The notes below the pieces were generated by a model. It made no database searches and had not been told where the DNA came from. It worked only from the letters and a program-made list of their open reading frames with translations. Source: Sphingomonas sp. Leaf34 (lineage in GTDB: Bacteria; Pseudomonadota; Alphaproteobacteria; Sphingomonadales; Sphingomonadaceae). From it: DNA of 64,000 nucleotides. The stretch is from the NCBI RefSeq assembly GCF_001421805.1, contig NZ_LMLC01000005.1, forward strand, positions 248,001 through 312,000. Reading direction: 5' to 3'. This document shows positions 24,197-33,712 of the stretch, piece after piece. The number at the start of each line of letters is the position of its first letter. Within the stretch, counting starts at the first letter, position 1. The translations under genes were made by a program, and so were the position numbers.

Positions 24197-26286
24197 CACT
24201 TGGTCTCCATAACCTGGCGGGCAACCTTGACGACATTGTCGACGGTGAACCCGAACTTGTCCTGCAGTTTGGCGAGCGGTGCCGAGGCACCGAAGGTCGA
24301 CATCGTCACGGTCGCGCCGTCGAGACCGACATAGCGGTCCCAGCCGATCGACCCGGCCATCTCGATCGCAACGCGCGCGCGCACCGAACGCGGCAGCACG
24401 CTCTCCTTGTACGCCGCGTCCTGCAGCTCGTAACGATACCAGCTCGGCATCGACACGACCCGGCTCTTCACGCCGTCCGCGACCAGCTTCTCGTGCGCGT
24501 CGACCGCGAGCGAGACTTCGCTGCCGGTCGCGATCAGGATCACGTCTGGCGTGCCGTCGCTGTCGGCAAGGACGTAGCCGCCCTGCGCGACGCCATCGGC
24601 GCTCGCATACTTCGCCCGGTCGAGCGTCGGCAGCGCCTGACGCGAGAGGATCAGTGCGGCGGGTGTGCTGGCGTCCTTCAGAACGGCCTTCCATGCTGCG
24701 ACGACTTCGTTCGCATCGCTCGGACGGATCGTGTCGAGACCGGGGATCGCGCGCAGCGTGGCGAGATGCTCGATCGGCTGGTGCGTCGGGCCGTCCTCGC
24801 CGACGCCGATCGAGTCGTGCGTGAACACCCAGACCGCGCCGACCTCCATGATCGCCGACAGGCGCACCGGTGCGCGCATGTAATCGACGAAGACGAGGAA
24901 GGTGGAGCCGTAAGAGCGCAGATGCGACAGCGCCATGCCGTTGACGATCGCGCCCATGCCATGTTCGCGAATGCCGAAATGGAAGTTCCGGCCGCCATAA
25001 TTTGCCGCCTCGAACGAGGGCTGGCCCTTGATGTCGGTCTTGGTCGACGGCGCGAGATCGGCCGACCCGCCAATCAGCCACGGCACCTTTGCGGCAATGG
25101 CGTTAAGCACCTTGCCGCCCGAATCACGGCTGGCGAGACCCTTGGGATCCGCCTCGAACACGGGGATGTCCGCATCCCAGCCCTCGGGCAGCTCGTCTTT
25201 GAGCATCATGTCGAGCTCGGCCGACAGCTCGGGATGCGCATCGCGATACTTGTCGGTCAGCGCGACCCACTCGTCACGCAGCTTGGCGCCACGCTCGGCG
25301 ATCGCACCGTTGAAATTCTCGATCACGCCATCGGGCACGTAGAACGACTTGTCCTCGGGCCAACCGTAAGCCTGCTTGGTGAGACGGATATTCTCCTCGC
25401 CCAGCGGCTCGCCGTGGGCCTTCTCGCTGCCCGCCTTGGGGCTGCCGTAACCGATCACCGAATGCACGACGATGAAGGTCGGCTTGTCGGTGGTCGCCTT
25501 GAACGTCTCGATCGCACGGCTGAGGGCCGCGGTGTCGTTAGCATCGTCGATATGGATGACGTTCCAGCCATAGGCGTCGAAACGAAGCCCGACATCCTCG
25601 TCGAACGCGAGATCGGTCGCGCCCTCGATCGAGATATGGTTGCTGTCGTAGATCCAGCACAGGTTGCTGAGCTTCAGATGGCCGGCAAGACTTGCCGCCT
25701 CGGCCGAGACGCCCTCCATCATGTCGCCGTCGCCGCACAGCGTGTAGACGTCATGGTCGAACAGCGTGAAGCCGTCCTTGTTGTAGCGCGCCGCGAGCCA
25801 GCGCTCGGCGATCGCCATGCCGACCGAATTGCCGCAGCCCTGGCCGAGCGGCCCGGTCGTGGTCTCGACGCCCGTCGTGTGGCGATATTCGGGGTGGCCC
25901 GGAGTCTTCGACGACAGCTGACGGAACTGCTCGATATCCGCGAGGCTCACGGCCTCCTTGCCGGTCTTGTTACCCTCGGCGTCGATCTCTTCGATCTTGG
26001 CGAGGTGGATCAGCGAATAGAGCAGCATCGATGCATGCCCGACCGACAGCACGAACCGGTCGCGATTGGGCCAGTCGGCGTGCTTGGGATCGTAGCGCAG
26101 GAATTTCGACCAGAGCGTATAGCCGACCGGCGCCAGCGCCATCGGCGTGCCCGGATGGCCCGAATTGGCCTTCTGCACCGCGTCCATCGACAGGGTACGG
26201 ATCGTATCGATCGCCAGACGCTCGGGCGAGCCATCCTCGTGCAGCATGGGGTCCGCCTTGGGGGCGACGGTTGCGGTATCGGTCAT
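24196..26286 (-). CDS. tkt: Transketolase
   Basis: A 696-residue thiamine-diphosphate enzyme that moves two-carbon units between sugar phosphates. N-terminal region has ADAVQKANSGHPGTPM-like DAVQKANSGHPGTPMALA near residues 34-51 and the cofactor motif CGDGDMMEGVSAEAASLAG near 160-180, with the Asn at NLCWIYDSNHISI. The pyrimidine-binding domain and C-terminal domain follow (GIREHGMGAIVNGMALS near 440). Length is standard. It is followed by tal with a stop/start overlap and lies 68 bp downstream of rpiA on the same strand, so a shared unit is likely. Confidence 0.94.
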   Translation of the reverse strand: MTDTATVAPKADPMLHEDGSPERLAIDTIRTLSMDAVQKANSGHPGTPMALAPVGYTLWSKFLRYDPKHADWPNRDRFVLSVGHASMLLYSLIHLAKIEEIDAEGNKTGKEAVSLADIEQFRQLSSKTPGHPEYRHTTGVETTTGPLGQGCGNSVGMAIAERWLAARYNKDGFTLFDHDVYTLCGDGDMMEGVSAEAASLAGHLKLSNLCWIYDSNHISIEGATDLAFDEDVGLRFDAYGWNVIHIDDANDTAALSRAIETFKATTDKPTFIVVHSVIGYGSPKAGSEKAHGEPLGEENIRLTKQAYGWPEDKSFYVPDGVIENFNGAIAERGAKLRDEWVALTDKYRDAHPELSAELDMMLKDELPEGWDADIPVFEADPKGLASRDSGGKVLNAIAAKVPWLIGGSADLAPSTKTDIKGQPSFEAANYGGRNFHFGIREHGMGAIVNGMALSHLRSYGSTFLVFVDYMRAPVRLSAIMEVGAVWVFTHDSIGVGEDGPTHQPIEHLATLRAIPGLDTIRPSDANEVVAAWKAVLKDASTPAALILSRQALPTLDRAKYASADGVAQGGYVLADSDGTPDVILIATGSEVSLAVDAHEKLVADGVKSRVVSMPSWYRYELQDAAYKESVLPRSVRARVAIEMAGSIGWDRYVGLDGATVTMSTFGASAPLAKLQDKFGFTVDNVVKVARQVMETK

Positions 26287-26354
26287 GAAAGAAAGCCTCG
26301 CTCTAGACTGACCGAACGCCGCGCATCCGATCTGGTTGCCAAGATAGGGAGCCT

Positions 26355-27029
26355 TTAGGCGGATGCACCCGAGCGTTCCAGTCGCGTAACGACGCCGTTC
26401 GTTGCGATATACGCCGCATCGACCTCGTCGAGGAACAGACCGTGGCCCAGAATCCCGGGGATTGCGGCGAGCGTGACGGCGGTAGCGCGGGGGTCTTCGA
26501 TCGTGGCGAAGTGGCAGTCGACGACCAAATTACCTTGATCCGTCCGATACTTGTCGCGGATCACCGGCGCCGCTCCTAGCTCGGTCAGTGCACGCATCAC
26601 AAAGGTCAAGGCGAACGGCAGCACCTCGACCGGGAGCTTGGCCGCGCCGATCCGGTCGACCTGCTTGGACCCATCCGCGATCACGATCATCCGTGCCGAG
26701 CTTGCGGCAACGATCTTCTCGCGCAACATCGCGCCCCCCGCCCCCTTGATCGCAAAACATCGCGCGTCGATCTCGTCGGCGCCGTCGATCGTCAGGTCGA
26801 CGCGCGCGATGTCCGCAAAATCGAGGACGTCGATTCCCACGTCGCGCGCGAGCTTGCCGCTGGCGTCGGAGGTAACGACCGCACGGACCACCAAACCCAT
26901 CGTGACCCGCTCGCCCAGCGCCCGGATCGCGAACGCGGCGGTCGACCCGGTGCCAAGCCCGACGAGCATCCCGTCCCGAACTTCCGCCACGGCAGCAACC
27001 GCGGCTGCCTTCTTGTCGTCATCGATCAT
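26355..27029 (-). CDS. rpiA: Ribose-5-phosphate isomerase A
   Basis: Interconverts ribose-5-phosphate and ribulose-5-phosphate. The 224-residue protein begins MIDDDKKAAAVAAVAEVRDG and has the family motifs GLGTGSTAAFAIRALGE near residue 23, DLTIDGADEID near 80 (catalytic Asp residues), and KGAGGAMLREKIVA near 95 (Lys and Glu of the active site). The ATG at 27029 was preferred over an upstream start because the family N-terminus fits; a GGGGGGC stretch precedes it. It heads a unit with tkt and tal, and a large repeat-filled gap separates it from the divergent efflux operon. Confidence 0.92.
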   Translation of the reverse strand: MIDDDKKAAAVAAVAEVRDGMLVGLGTGSTAAFAIRALGERVTMGLVVRAVVTSDASGKLARDVGIDVLDFADIARVDLTIDGADEIDARCFAIKGAGGAMLREKIVAASSARMIVIADGSKQVDRIGAAKLPVEVLPFALTFVMRALTELGAAPVIRDKYRTDQGNLVVDCHFATIEDPRATAVTLAAIPGILGHGLFLDEVDAAYIATNGVVTRLERSGASA

Positions 27030-27119
27030 AGCGCCCCCCAATCCGTCATGCCGGGCACGTTCCGGCATCACGCTTCAACACATCCGAGAGGATTTAGTTT
27101 GCGGGACCCGCGGACGAAG

Positions 27120-27227
27120 CACCACCCCGGCGAAGGCCGGGGCCCATTGGGGGGACTTCGCTGACGGAGCGCAGTCCGCCGTTACTACGACCTTTCCATC
27201 TGGACCCCGGCCTCCGCCGGGGTGGTG
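27120..27227. repeat. Dispersed palindromic element, family C (about 108 bp)
   Basis: Arms CACCACCCCGGCGAAGGCCG and CCTCCGCCGGGGTGGTG enclose a core with TTACTACGACCTTTCCA, identical in that core to the copy at 19520-19626. Confidence 0.75.
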
Positions 27228-27253
27228 CCGTAATGGTGCGGACTCGCCACTGG

Positions 27254-27304
27254 TCTCCCGCGAAGGCGGGAGCCCAGTCTGGATCCCCGCCTTCGCGGGG
27301 AATC
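27254..27304. repeat. Short inverted repeat of the CCCGCGAAGGCGGG type
   Basis: TCTCCCGCGAAGGCGGGAGC faces CCCCGCCTTCGCGGGG with about 13 bp between. Relatives occur at 40940-41030 and 52908-52987. Confidence 0.6.
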
Positions 27305-27463
27305 ACGTCTGGACGTCCCCCGGCTGCTACGGCACCGAATACCCCCACCCAGCAAACCAGGTTACTCTTTCTTCCCTATTTCTCACGCCTGCTTTTCAAC
27401 TGACATACTTCTGGTACATCCTCGTGGTTTAGCCCGACATACACCTGATCGCGGATACCAAAC

Positions 27464-28702
27464 TTGATAGCCAAACGATTTTCTGCGCGCCGGTCCGCCG
27501 TTCTGCTCGTCCCCGCGCTGGCGCTCGCAGCCTGTTCCGGCGGCGACGACAAGGCCCAGGGCAAGGCCGGTCGTGCCGGCCAGCCCGGCCAGGGCACGCC
27601 GACCGTCGGCTATGTCGTCGTCCAGCCGACAAGCGTCGCGATGACCACCGAGCTGAGCGGACGCACGACCGCGTTCGAAAGCTCGGACGTCCGCCCGCAG
27701 GTCACCGGCATCATCCGCCGCCGCTTCTTCACCGAGGGTACGCTCGTCAAGAAGGGCCAGCCGCTCTACGAGATCGATCAGCGCCTCTACCGCGCCGCCG
27801 CCAACGAGGCGCAGGCGAACCTGCAGAGCGCACAGGCGAACCAGCAGGCGCAGAGGGTGCTCGCGGACCGCTACAAGCCGCTCGCCGAGATGGAGGCGAT
27901 CAGCAAGCAGGACTATACCAACGCGGTCGCCACCTCGCGCCAGGCCACCGCCTCGGTCGCGCAGACGCGTGCCGCGCTCGAGACCGCGCGGATCAACCTC
28001 AAATTCACCACCGTCCCCGCGCCGATCACCGGGCGGATCGGCCGCTCGCTGTTCACCGTCGGCGCGCTGGTCTCCGCGACGCAGACCGATCCGCTCGCGC
28101 AGATCCAGCGGCTCGATCCGATGTTCGTCGACATCCAGCAATCCTCCGGCGACCTGCTCGCGCTGCGGCGTTCGCTCGGCCAGAACGGCATCGTACCGAC
28201 CCGCGCCGAAGTCCGCCTCACGCTTGAAGACGGCAGCGAGTACGGCGCCACCGGCACCGTCGAATTCGCCGAGGCGCTGGTCAATACAGAGACCGGCACC
28301 GTGACCCTGCGCGCGCGCTTCCCCAATCGCGAAGGACTGCTGCTCCCCGGCATGTTCGTCCAGGCGAAGTTCGCGCAGGCGATCAACCAGCGCGCGTTCC
28401 TTGTGCCGCAGGCCGGCCTGTCGCGCGACGCCAAGGGCAATGCAACGGTCTATGTGGTCGATGCCAACAACAAGGCGGTGCAGAAGACGGTCAAGGCGGA
28501 CCGGACGCAAGGCGCCTTCTGGGTGGTCACCAGCGGGCTCAACCCCGGCGACCGTATCGTGACGCAAGGCCTGTCGAAGATCGCGCCGGGCCAGGGCGTG
28601 AAGCCGGTCCCCGAAAACACCGCGCAAAAGATCGAAGCGCCCAAGGATGATGGCTCGGGCGAGTCCTCCGGTGGCCAGTCCAGCCAGAAAAAGGGCGGCT
28701 AA
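27464..28702 (+). CDS. RND efflux periplasmic adaptor lipoprotein (AcrA/MexA type)
   Basis: A 412-residue membrane-fusion protein that links an inner-membrane RND pump to an outer-membrane channel. The N-terminus has a signal ending in the lipobox LALAAC with Cys24, so it is anchored in the inner membrane by lipid. It then shows the lipoyl-like half (VRPQVTGIIRRRFFTEGTLV), an alpha-helical hairpin rich in Ala and Gln (about 110-190), the second lipoyl half (PAPITGRIGRSLFTVGALV) and the beta-barrel. The tail is Ser/Gly/Lys-rich. The start is a TTG at 27464, since no ATG gives a proper signal. It is first in a three-gene efflux operon. Confidence 0.9.
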   Translation: MIAKRFSARRSAVLLVPALALAACSGGDDKAQGKAGRAGQPGQGTPTVGYVVVQPTSVAMTTELSGRTTAFESSDVRPQVTGIIRRRFFTEGTLVKKGQPLYEIDQRLYRAAANEAQANLQSAQANQQAQRVLADRYKPLAEMEAISKQDYTNAVATSRQATASVAQTRAALETARINLKFTTVPAPITGRIGRSLFTVGALVSATQTDPLAQIQRLDPMFVDIQQSSGDLLALRRSLGQNGIVPTRAEVRLTLEDGSEYGATGTVEFAEALVNTETGTVTLRARFPNREGLLLPGMFVQAKFAQAINQRAFLVPQAGLSRDAKGNATVYVVDANNKAVQKTVKADRTQGAFWVVTSGLNPGDRIVTQGLSKIAPGQGVKPVPENTAQKIEAPKDDGSGESSGGQSSQKKGG

Positions 28703-28708
28703 GCCCTT

Positions 28709-31700
28709 ATGTTGTCCCGTGTATTCATCGACCGCCCGATCTTCGCCTGGGTGCTCGCGATCATCGTGATGCTCGGCGGCATCGGTGCGATCATGGCATT
28801 GCCGATCGCGCAATATCCCGACGTCGCGCCGCCGCAGGTCTCGATCCGGGCCAGCTTCCCCGGCGCCAACGCGCAGACGATCCAGAACAGCGTCACGCAG
28901 GTCGTCGAGCAATCGCTGACCGGCATCGACGGACTGATCTATTTCAGCTCGTCCTCGTCGTCGCGCGGCTCGGTGTCGATCACGGTCACGTTCGAGAAGG
29001 GCACCGATCCCGACATCGCGCAGGTCCAGGTCCAGAACCAGGTCCAGCAGACGATCTCCCGCCTGCCGCAACAGGTCCAGCAACAGGGCCTCGTCGTCCG
29101 CAAGTCGAACCCGGACAACCTCCTGATCGTCGGCGTCTATGACGAGACCGACAAGCTGACCAACCAGGACGTGTCGGACTATCTCGTCTCGAACCTGCAG
29201 GACCCGCTCGGCCGCATTCCGGGCATCGGCGACAGCAACGTCTTCGGCGCGCAATATGCGATGCGGATCTGGCTCGATCCGAACAAGCTGGCGAGCTTCC
29301 AGCTGATCCCGAGTGACGTCACGACCGCGATCCAGTCGCAGAACACCGAGGTCGCCGCGGGCGAACTCGGCGGTCAGCCCCAGCCCGATACGCAGATGCT
29401 CAACGCGACCGTCACCGCACAGTCGCGCCTGCAGACACCCGAGCAGTTCGCCAACATCATCCTGAAGACGACGAACGACGGCGCCACCGTGAAGCTGCGC
29501 GACGTCGCCCGGATCGAGCTGGGTGCGGAGAATTACAACGCACGCAGCCGCATCAACGCGCATCCCGGCGCCGGCATCGCCGTGCTGCTCGCGCCCGGCG
29601 CCGACGCGCTGAAGACTGCCGAACTGGTCAAGGCCTATGTCAACGACGCGGCGAAGCGGTTCCCGCCCGGCCTGAAATTCGCCTATGCCAACGACACGAC
29701 GAACTTCATCAAGCTGTCGATCGACGAGGTCATCAAGACGCTGATCGAGGCCGTCATCCTCGTCGTGATCGTGATGTTCGTGTTCCTGCAAAGCTGGCGC
29801 GCGACGCTGATCCCGACGATCGCCGTTCCGGTCGTGCTGCTCGGCACGTTCGGCGTATTCTATCTCGCCGGCTTCTCGATCAACACGCTGACGCTGTTCG
29901 GCCTCGTGCTCGCGATCGGTCTTCTCGTCGACGATGCGATCGTCGTCGTCGAGAATGTCGAGCGCCTGATGGAGGAAAATCCCGACCTTTCGCCGCGCGA
30001 GGCGACGATCGAATCGATGAACGAGATCACCGTCGCGCTCGTCGCGATCGCACTCGTCCTGTCGGCAGTGTTCCTGCCGATGGCGTTCTTTGGCGGATCA
30101 ACCGGCGTGATCTACCGCCAGTTCTCGCTGACGATGGTCTCGGCGATGGTGCTGTCGGTGCTGGTCGCGCTGATCCTGAGCCCCGCGCTGACCGCGACCT
30201 TGCTCAAGCAGAAGAAGAAGGACGCCGAGGGCAAGTCCGAGCAGAGCTGGGGCGAGCGCAAATTCCCGAAGGTGTCGCATTTCTTCACGCGAGCGGGCGA
30301 CAAGTTCAATTCGACGTTCGAAAAGGGTACGCAGAAATATACCCGTGGGGTGCAGTCGGTGATCGACCGCAAATGGCTGTTCCTGCTGATCTACGCGGGG
30401 ACCGTGGCCTTGCTGGCGGTGCTGTTTCTGCGGTTGCCGACGGGCTTCCTCCCGACCGAGGACCAGGGCACCGGGATCGTTCAGTTCCAGCTTCCCGCCG
30501 GCGCGACGCAGGGCCGTACCTTCGCGCTGCAAAAGCAGATCGAGCAATATTACCTGACCAACGAGAAGGCGAACGTCGGCACGATGTTCACCGTCAGCGG
30601 CGGCGGCGGCGGCGGTGCGAGCGGCCAGAACACCGGCCAGGGCTTCATCTCGTTCGCACCTTGGGACGAGCGCAAGGGCAAGGAGAATACCGCCGACGCG
30701 ATCACCGGTCGCGCATCCAAGGCCTTCGCAAACTTCCGCGACGCTCAGGTCTATTCGCTCGTTCCGCCCGCAATCCGCGGCCTTGGCTCGTCGAACGGCT
30801 TCACGATGCAGCTGCAGAACAGCGGCAGCCTCAGCCAGACCCAGTTCAACGCCGCCCGCGACAAGCTGCTCGCGCTCGCCCGCGCGGATTCCTCGCTGAC
30901 CGCGATCCGCCTCACCGAACTGCCCGACGTCGCCACGCTCCGCGTCGAGGCCGATCAGCAGAAGCTGTCGGCGCTCGGACTCACGCAGACGAACGTGAAC
31001 TCGACGCTGTCGACGGCATGGGGCGGGCAGTACGTCAACGACTTCATCGACCGCGGCCGGGTCAAGCGCGTCTATGTCCAGGGCGACGCGCAATTCCGCT
31101 CGCAACCGTCCGACCTCAGCCAGTGGTTCGTCCGCGGCTCGAACGGCCAGATGGCGCCATTCTCGTCGTTCGCCAAGACGAGCTGGGGCCAGGCACCGAC
31201 GACGCTGTCGCGCTTCAACGGCATTTCCTCTTACGAAATCCAGGGCTCGGGCGCGCCCGGCGTCAGCTCGGGCGACGCGATGGAAAAGATCGCCGAGCTC
31301 GCGGGCAAGATCCCCGGCACGTCGGTCGCATGGTCCGGCCTGTCCTATCAGGAGCGCCTGTCGTCGGGCCAGGCGCCGTACCTGTACGCGCTGTCGCTGC
31401 TCGTCGTGTTCCTGTGCCTCGCCGCGCTTTACGAAAGCTGGACGATCCCGATCGCGGTGCTGCTCGTGATCCCCTTGGGCCTCGTCGGCGCGATCCTCGC
31501 GGTGACGCTGCGCGGGCTGATCAACGACGTGTATCTCCAGATCGGCCTGCTCACGACGATGGGGCTCGCCGCGAAGAACGCGATCCTGATGATCGAGTTC
31601 GCCGAGCAGGAGGAGAAGAAAGGCAAGCGCGTCATCGAGGCGGCACTGTCCGCAGCGAAGATCCGTCTGCGTCCGATCTTGATGACGTCGTTCGCGTTCA

Positions 31701-31984
31701 TCCTCGGCGTGCTCCCGCTGGCCCTCTCGACCGGTGCGGGCGCGAACAGCCGCATCGCGATCGGCACCGCCGTGGTCGGCGGCATGCTGACCGCGACGAT
31801 CCTCGCGATTTTCTACATCCCGCTGTTCTTCGTCCTCGTCCGCCGCGGCGCCCGCGACGGCATCGCCAAGCTGCGTGGTCGCCCGACCGGTCATCAGGGC
31901 GGGCACCACGATAGCGACGGCGACCGCCACAAACCGCTGGGTCCGCCCGAACCACAGGGCCCTCACCGGCCGGAGCCCGCATGA
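28709..31984 (+). CDS. RND multidrug efflux permease (AcrB/MexB, HAE1 family)
   Basis: A 1091-residue proton-driven pump of the inner membrane that exports hydrophobic or amphiphilic compounds. It begins MLSRVFIDRPIFAWVLAIIV (TM1), carries the proton-relay Asp pair in GLLVDDAIVVVENVERLM (TM4, near 407) and the Lys in GLAAKNAILMIEFAEQEE (TM10, near 950), and has two large periplasmic loops, the second containing a Gly-rich run (SGGGGGGASGQN, about 630-645). The C-terminal tail is His/Asp-rich and longer than in AcrB. It lies 6 bp after the adaptor gene, and its stop overlaps the start of the outer-membrane gene. Confidence 0.95.
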   Translation: MLSRVFIDRPIFAWVLAIIVMLGGIGAIMALPIAQYPDVAPPQVSIRASFPGANAQTIQNSVTQVVEQSLTGIDGLIYFSSSSSSRGSVSITVTFEKGTDPDIAQVQVQNQVQQTISRLPQQVQQQGLVVRKSNPDNLLIVGVYDETDKLTNQDVSDYLVSNLQDPLGRIPGIGDSNVFGAQYAMRIWLDPNKLASFQLIPSDVTTAIQSQNTEVAAGELGGQPQPDTQMLNATVTAQSRLQTPEQFANIILKTTNDGATVKLRDVARIELGAENYNARSRINAHPGAGIAVLLAPGADALKTAELVKAYVNDAAKRFPPGLKFAYANDTTNFIKLSIDEVIKTLIEAVILVVIVMFVFLQSWRATLIPTIAVPVVLLGTFGVFYLAGFSINTLTLFGLVLAIGLLVDDAIVVVENVERLMEENPDLSPREATIESMNEITVALVAIALVLSAVFLPMAFFGGSTGVIYRQFSLTMVSAMVLSVLVALILSPALTATLLKQKKKDAEGKSEQSWGERKFPKVSHFFTRAGDKFNSTFEKGTQKYTRGVQSVIDRKWLFLLIYAGTVALLAVLFLRLPTGFLPTEDQGTGIVQFQLPAGATQGRTFALQKQIEQYYLTNEKANVGTMFTVSGGGGGGASGQNTGQGFISFAPWDERKGKENTADAITGRASKAFANFRDAQVYSLVPPAIRGLGSSNGFTMQLQNSGSLSQTQFNAARDKLLALARADSSLTAIRLTELPDVATLRVEADQQKLSALGLTQTNVNSTLSTAWGGQYVNDFIDRGRVKRVYVQGDAQFRSQPSDLSQWFVRGSNGQMAPFSSFAKTSWGQAPTTLSRFNGISSYEIQGSGAPGVSSGDAMEKIAELAGKIPGTSVAWSGLSYQERLSSGQAPYLYALSLLVVFLCLAALYESWTIPIAVLLVIPLGLVGAILAVTLRGLINDVYLQIGLLTTMGLAAKNAILMIEFAEQEEKKGKRVIEAALSAAKIRLRPILMTSFAFILGVLPLALSTGAGANSRIAIGTAVVGGMLTATILAIFYIPLFFVLVRRGARDGIAKLRGRPTGHQGGHHDSDGDRHKPLGPPEPQGPHRPEPA

Positions 31985-33573
31985 TGCGTCCGCTAGTCCT
32001 GATTCTCGCCGCCTCAACCGCGCTCGCCGGCTGTTCGCTCGCGCCCAAATATGCGCGCACCGAACTCCCGGTGCCGCCATCGCTCCCGATCGGCGACGCG
32101 TATCTGCGCCAGTCCGAGGCGACGCTGCCCGCGATCACCTATCGCGACGTGTTCCGCGACCCGCGGCTCCAGCAGATTATCGTCCAGGCGCTGGCGAACA
32201 ACCGCGATCTCCGCGTCGCCGCCGCCAACATCGCCGCGACGCGCGCGCAATACCGGATCCAGCGCGGCGACCTGTTGCCGCAGGTCGATGCGAGCGGTCG
32301 CTACACCTATTCGGACGGTGGCAACGGCACGCGCAACACTGTCACCAGCGGCACCGGAACGGGCGGCAATACCGGCACCGGCACTGGTACGGGTGGGACG
32401 GGCACAGGCACGGGGGGCACGGGCACCGGGGGCACCGGGGGCACCGGCGGCACCGGATCGGTGGTCAGCTCGTCGAACTCGAACAGCGCCTTCTCGGTTG
32501 ACCTCGGCACCACCGCGTTCGAACTCGATCTGTTCGGCCGGATCCGCTCACTCACCAGCGCCGCGCTCGACCGCTATTTCGCGACCGAAGCCGCCGCACG
32601 CGCGACGCGGCTGACGCTCGTCGGCGACATTGCCGATGCGTGGCTGACCTACGCGTCCGACCAAAGCTTGCTCAAGATCGCGCAGGACACGGTCGCCAGT
32701 TCGCAACGCAGCGTCACGCTGACCAACGCGCGACTACGCGGCGGCGTCGCGCCGCGTACCGATCTGCGCCAGGCGCAACAGATCCTGTTCACCGCGCAGT
32801 CCGACCTCGCGCAACAGCGCACCGCGCTCGCGCAGGACGTCAACGCGTTGCAACTCCTCGTCGGCGCACCCGTCGACATACGCCTGTTGCCAACCTCGAT
32901 CGAGCAGACGTTGCCGACCATCGCCACGCTGCCGGCCGGGCTGGACAGCAGCATCCTCCTGCGCCGGCCCGACGTGGTCGAATCGGAATATGAACTGCGC
33001 GCGACCAACGCCGAGATCGGGGCAGCACGCGCCGAACTTTTCCCGAGGATCTCGCTGACCGGCATCCTTGGATTCGCCAGCACATCGCTCACCTCGCTCT
33101 TCAGCGGCGGTGCGTTCAACTATTCGGTCGCGCCCTCGGTCAGCTACCCGATCTTCCGCGCCGGTGCCGGGATCGCCGGTGTCGCCTATTCAAAGGCGCA
33201 ACGCGACGCCGCACTCGCCACCTACGAAAAGACCATCCAGACCGCGTTCCAGGAAACCGCCGACGCGCTGGCGCGCCAGGGCACGATCGCCGATCAGCTC
33301 AAGGCAAACCAGGACTTCTCCGCCGCGGCGCAGGACACCTACCGGCTGACCGACGCACGCTATCGCGGCGGCATCGACACGTTCCTCAACTCTCTCGACG
33401 CCCAGCGCTCGCTCTATACCGCGCAACGCAATCTGGTGGCGACCCAATTGATCGGCGCGAGCAACCGGGTGACGCTGTACCGCGTGCTCGGCGGTGACTC
33501 GACGCTCGAAGCGACCGCCAACGGTCCGCAACCCGTGACGATGAGCGGCGCGCGGCGACCAGAAACCAACTGA
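31981..33573 (+). CDS. NodT/OprM-type outer-membrane efflux lipoprotein with a Gly/Thr-rich insert
   Basis: A 530-residue outer-membrane channel of the TolC superfamily. The signal ends in the lipobox LAGC with Cys18, and two repeats of the coiled-coil/strand unit follow, as in OprM and NodT proteins; DLRVAAANIAATRAQYR and VESEYELRATNAEIGAAR are typical helices. Residues about 124-160 (DNA 32350-32456) are almost only Gly and Thr, made of repeated GTG units, and lie where the first beta-strand hairpin that crosses the membrane would be. That insert is absent from the usual family. Start ATG 31981 (or 31984) overlaps the pump stop. Third gene of the efflux operon. Confidence 0.9.
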   Translation: MMRPLVLILAASTALAGCSLAPKYARTELPVPPSLPIGDAYLRQSEATLPAITYRDVFRDPRLQQIIVQALANNRDLRVAAANIAATRAQYRIQRGDLLPQVDASGRYTYSDGGNGTRNTVTSGTGTGGNTGTGTGTGGTGTGTGGTGTGGTGGTGGTGSVVSSSNSNSAFSVDLGTTAFELDLFGRIRSLTSAALDRYFATEAAARATRLTLVGDIADAWLTYASDQSLLKIAQDTVASSQRSVTLTNARLRGGVAPRTDLRQAQQILFTAQSDLAQQRTALAQDVNALQLLVGAPVDIRLLPTSIEQTLPTIATLPAGLDSSILLRRPDVVESEYELRATNAEIGAARAELFPRISLTGILGFASTSLTSLFSGGAFNYSVAPSVSYPIFRAGAGIAGVAYSKAQRDAALATYEKTIQTAFQETADALARQGTIADQLKANQDFSAAAQDTYRLTDARYRGGIDTFLNSLDAQRSLYTAQRNLVATQLIGASNRVTLYRVLGGDSTLEATANGPQPVTMSGARRPETN

Positions 33574-33623
33574 CGCGCCGCGTCGTCGGCACGCCGTTTG
33601 TTCCCACGTCTTAACGCCTCCCT

Positions 33624-33685
33624 TCCGTCATCCTGGCTTTCACCAAGATGACGGAAGGGGGTGCAAAACTATGCACCCCCAAAAA
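33624..33685. terminator. Two stacked hairpins between convergent genes
   Basis: A stem with CTTCCGTCATC and GATGACGGAAG arms is followed at once by GGGGGTGCA and TGCACCCCC arms around an ACTA-type loop. They sit between the end of the efflux operon and the end of the oxidoreductase gene. No U-tract follows on the plus strand, so termination is plausible rather than shown. Confidence 0.45.
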
Positions 33686-33712
33686 CCATCACGGGGGCAG
33701 CGGCGCATCGCC

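Larger units (their letters stand above)
27030..27463. other. Intergenic region with two palindromic repeats, no gene seen
   Basis: This 434-bp gap separates divergent rpiA and the efflux adaptor gene. It holds a family C element (27120-27227) and a smaller inverted repeat (27254-27304). The last 100 bp before the efflux operon is less GC-rich and must contain that operon's promoter, but I could not fix one. No regulator gene lies next to the pump. Confidence 0.6.

Noticed and set aside
27383..29791. A very long open frame on the minus strand opposite the efflux genes
   Set aside because: It is the antisense shadow of the adaptor and pump genes. High-GC codon use keeps the opposite strand open; its sequence is Arg/Asp/Leu-rich and matches no family.
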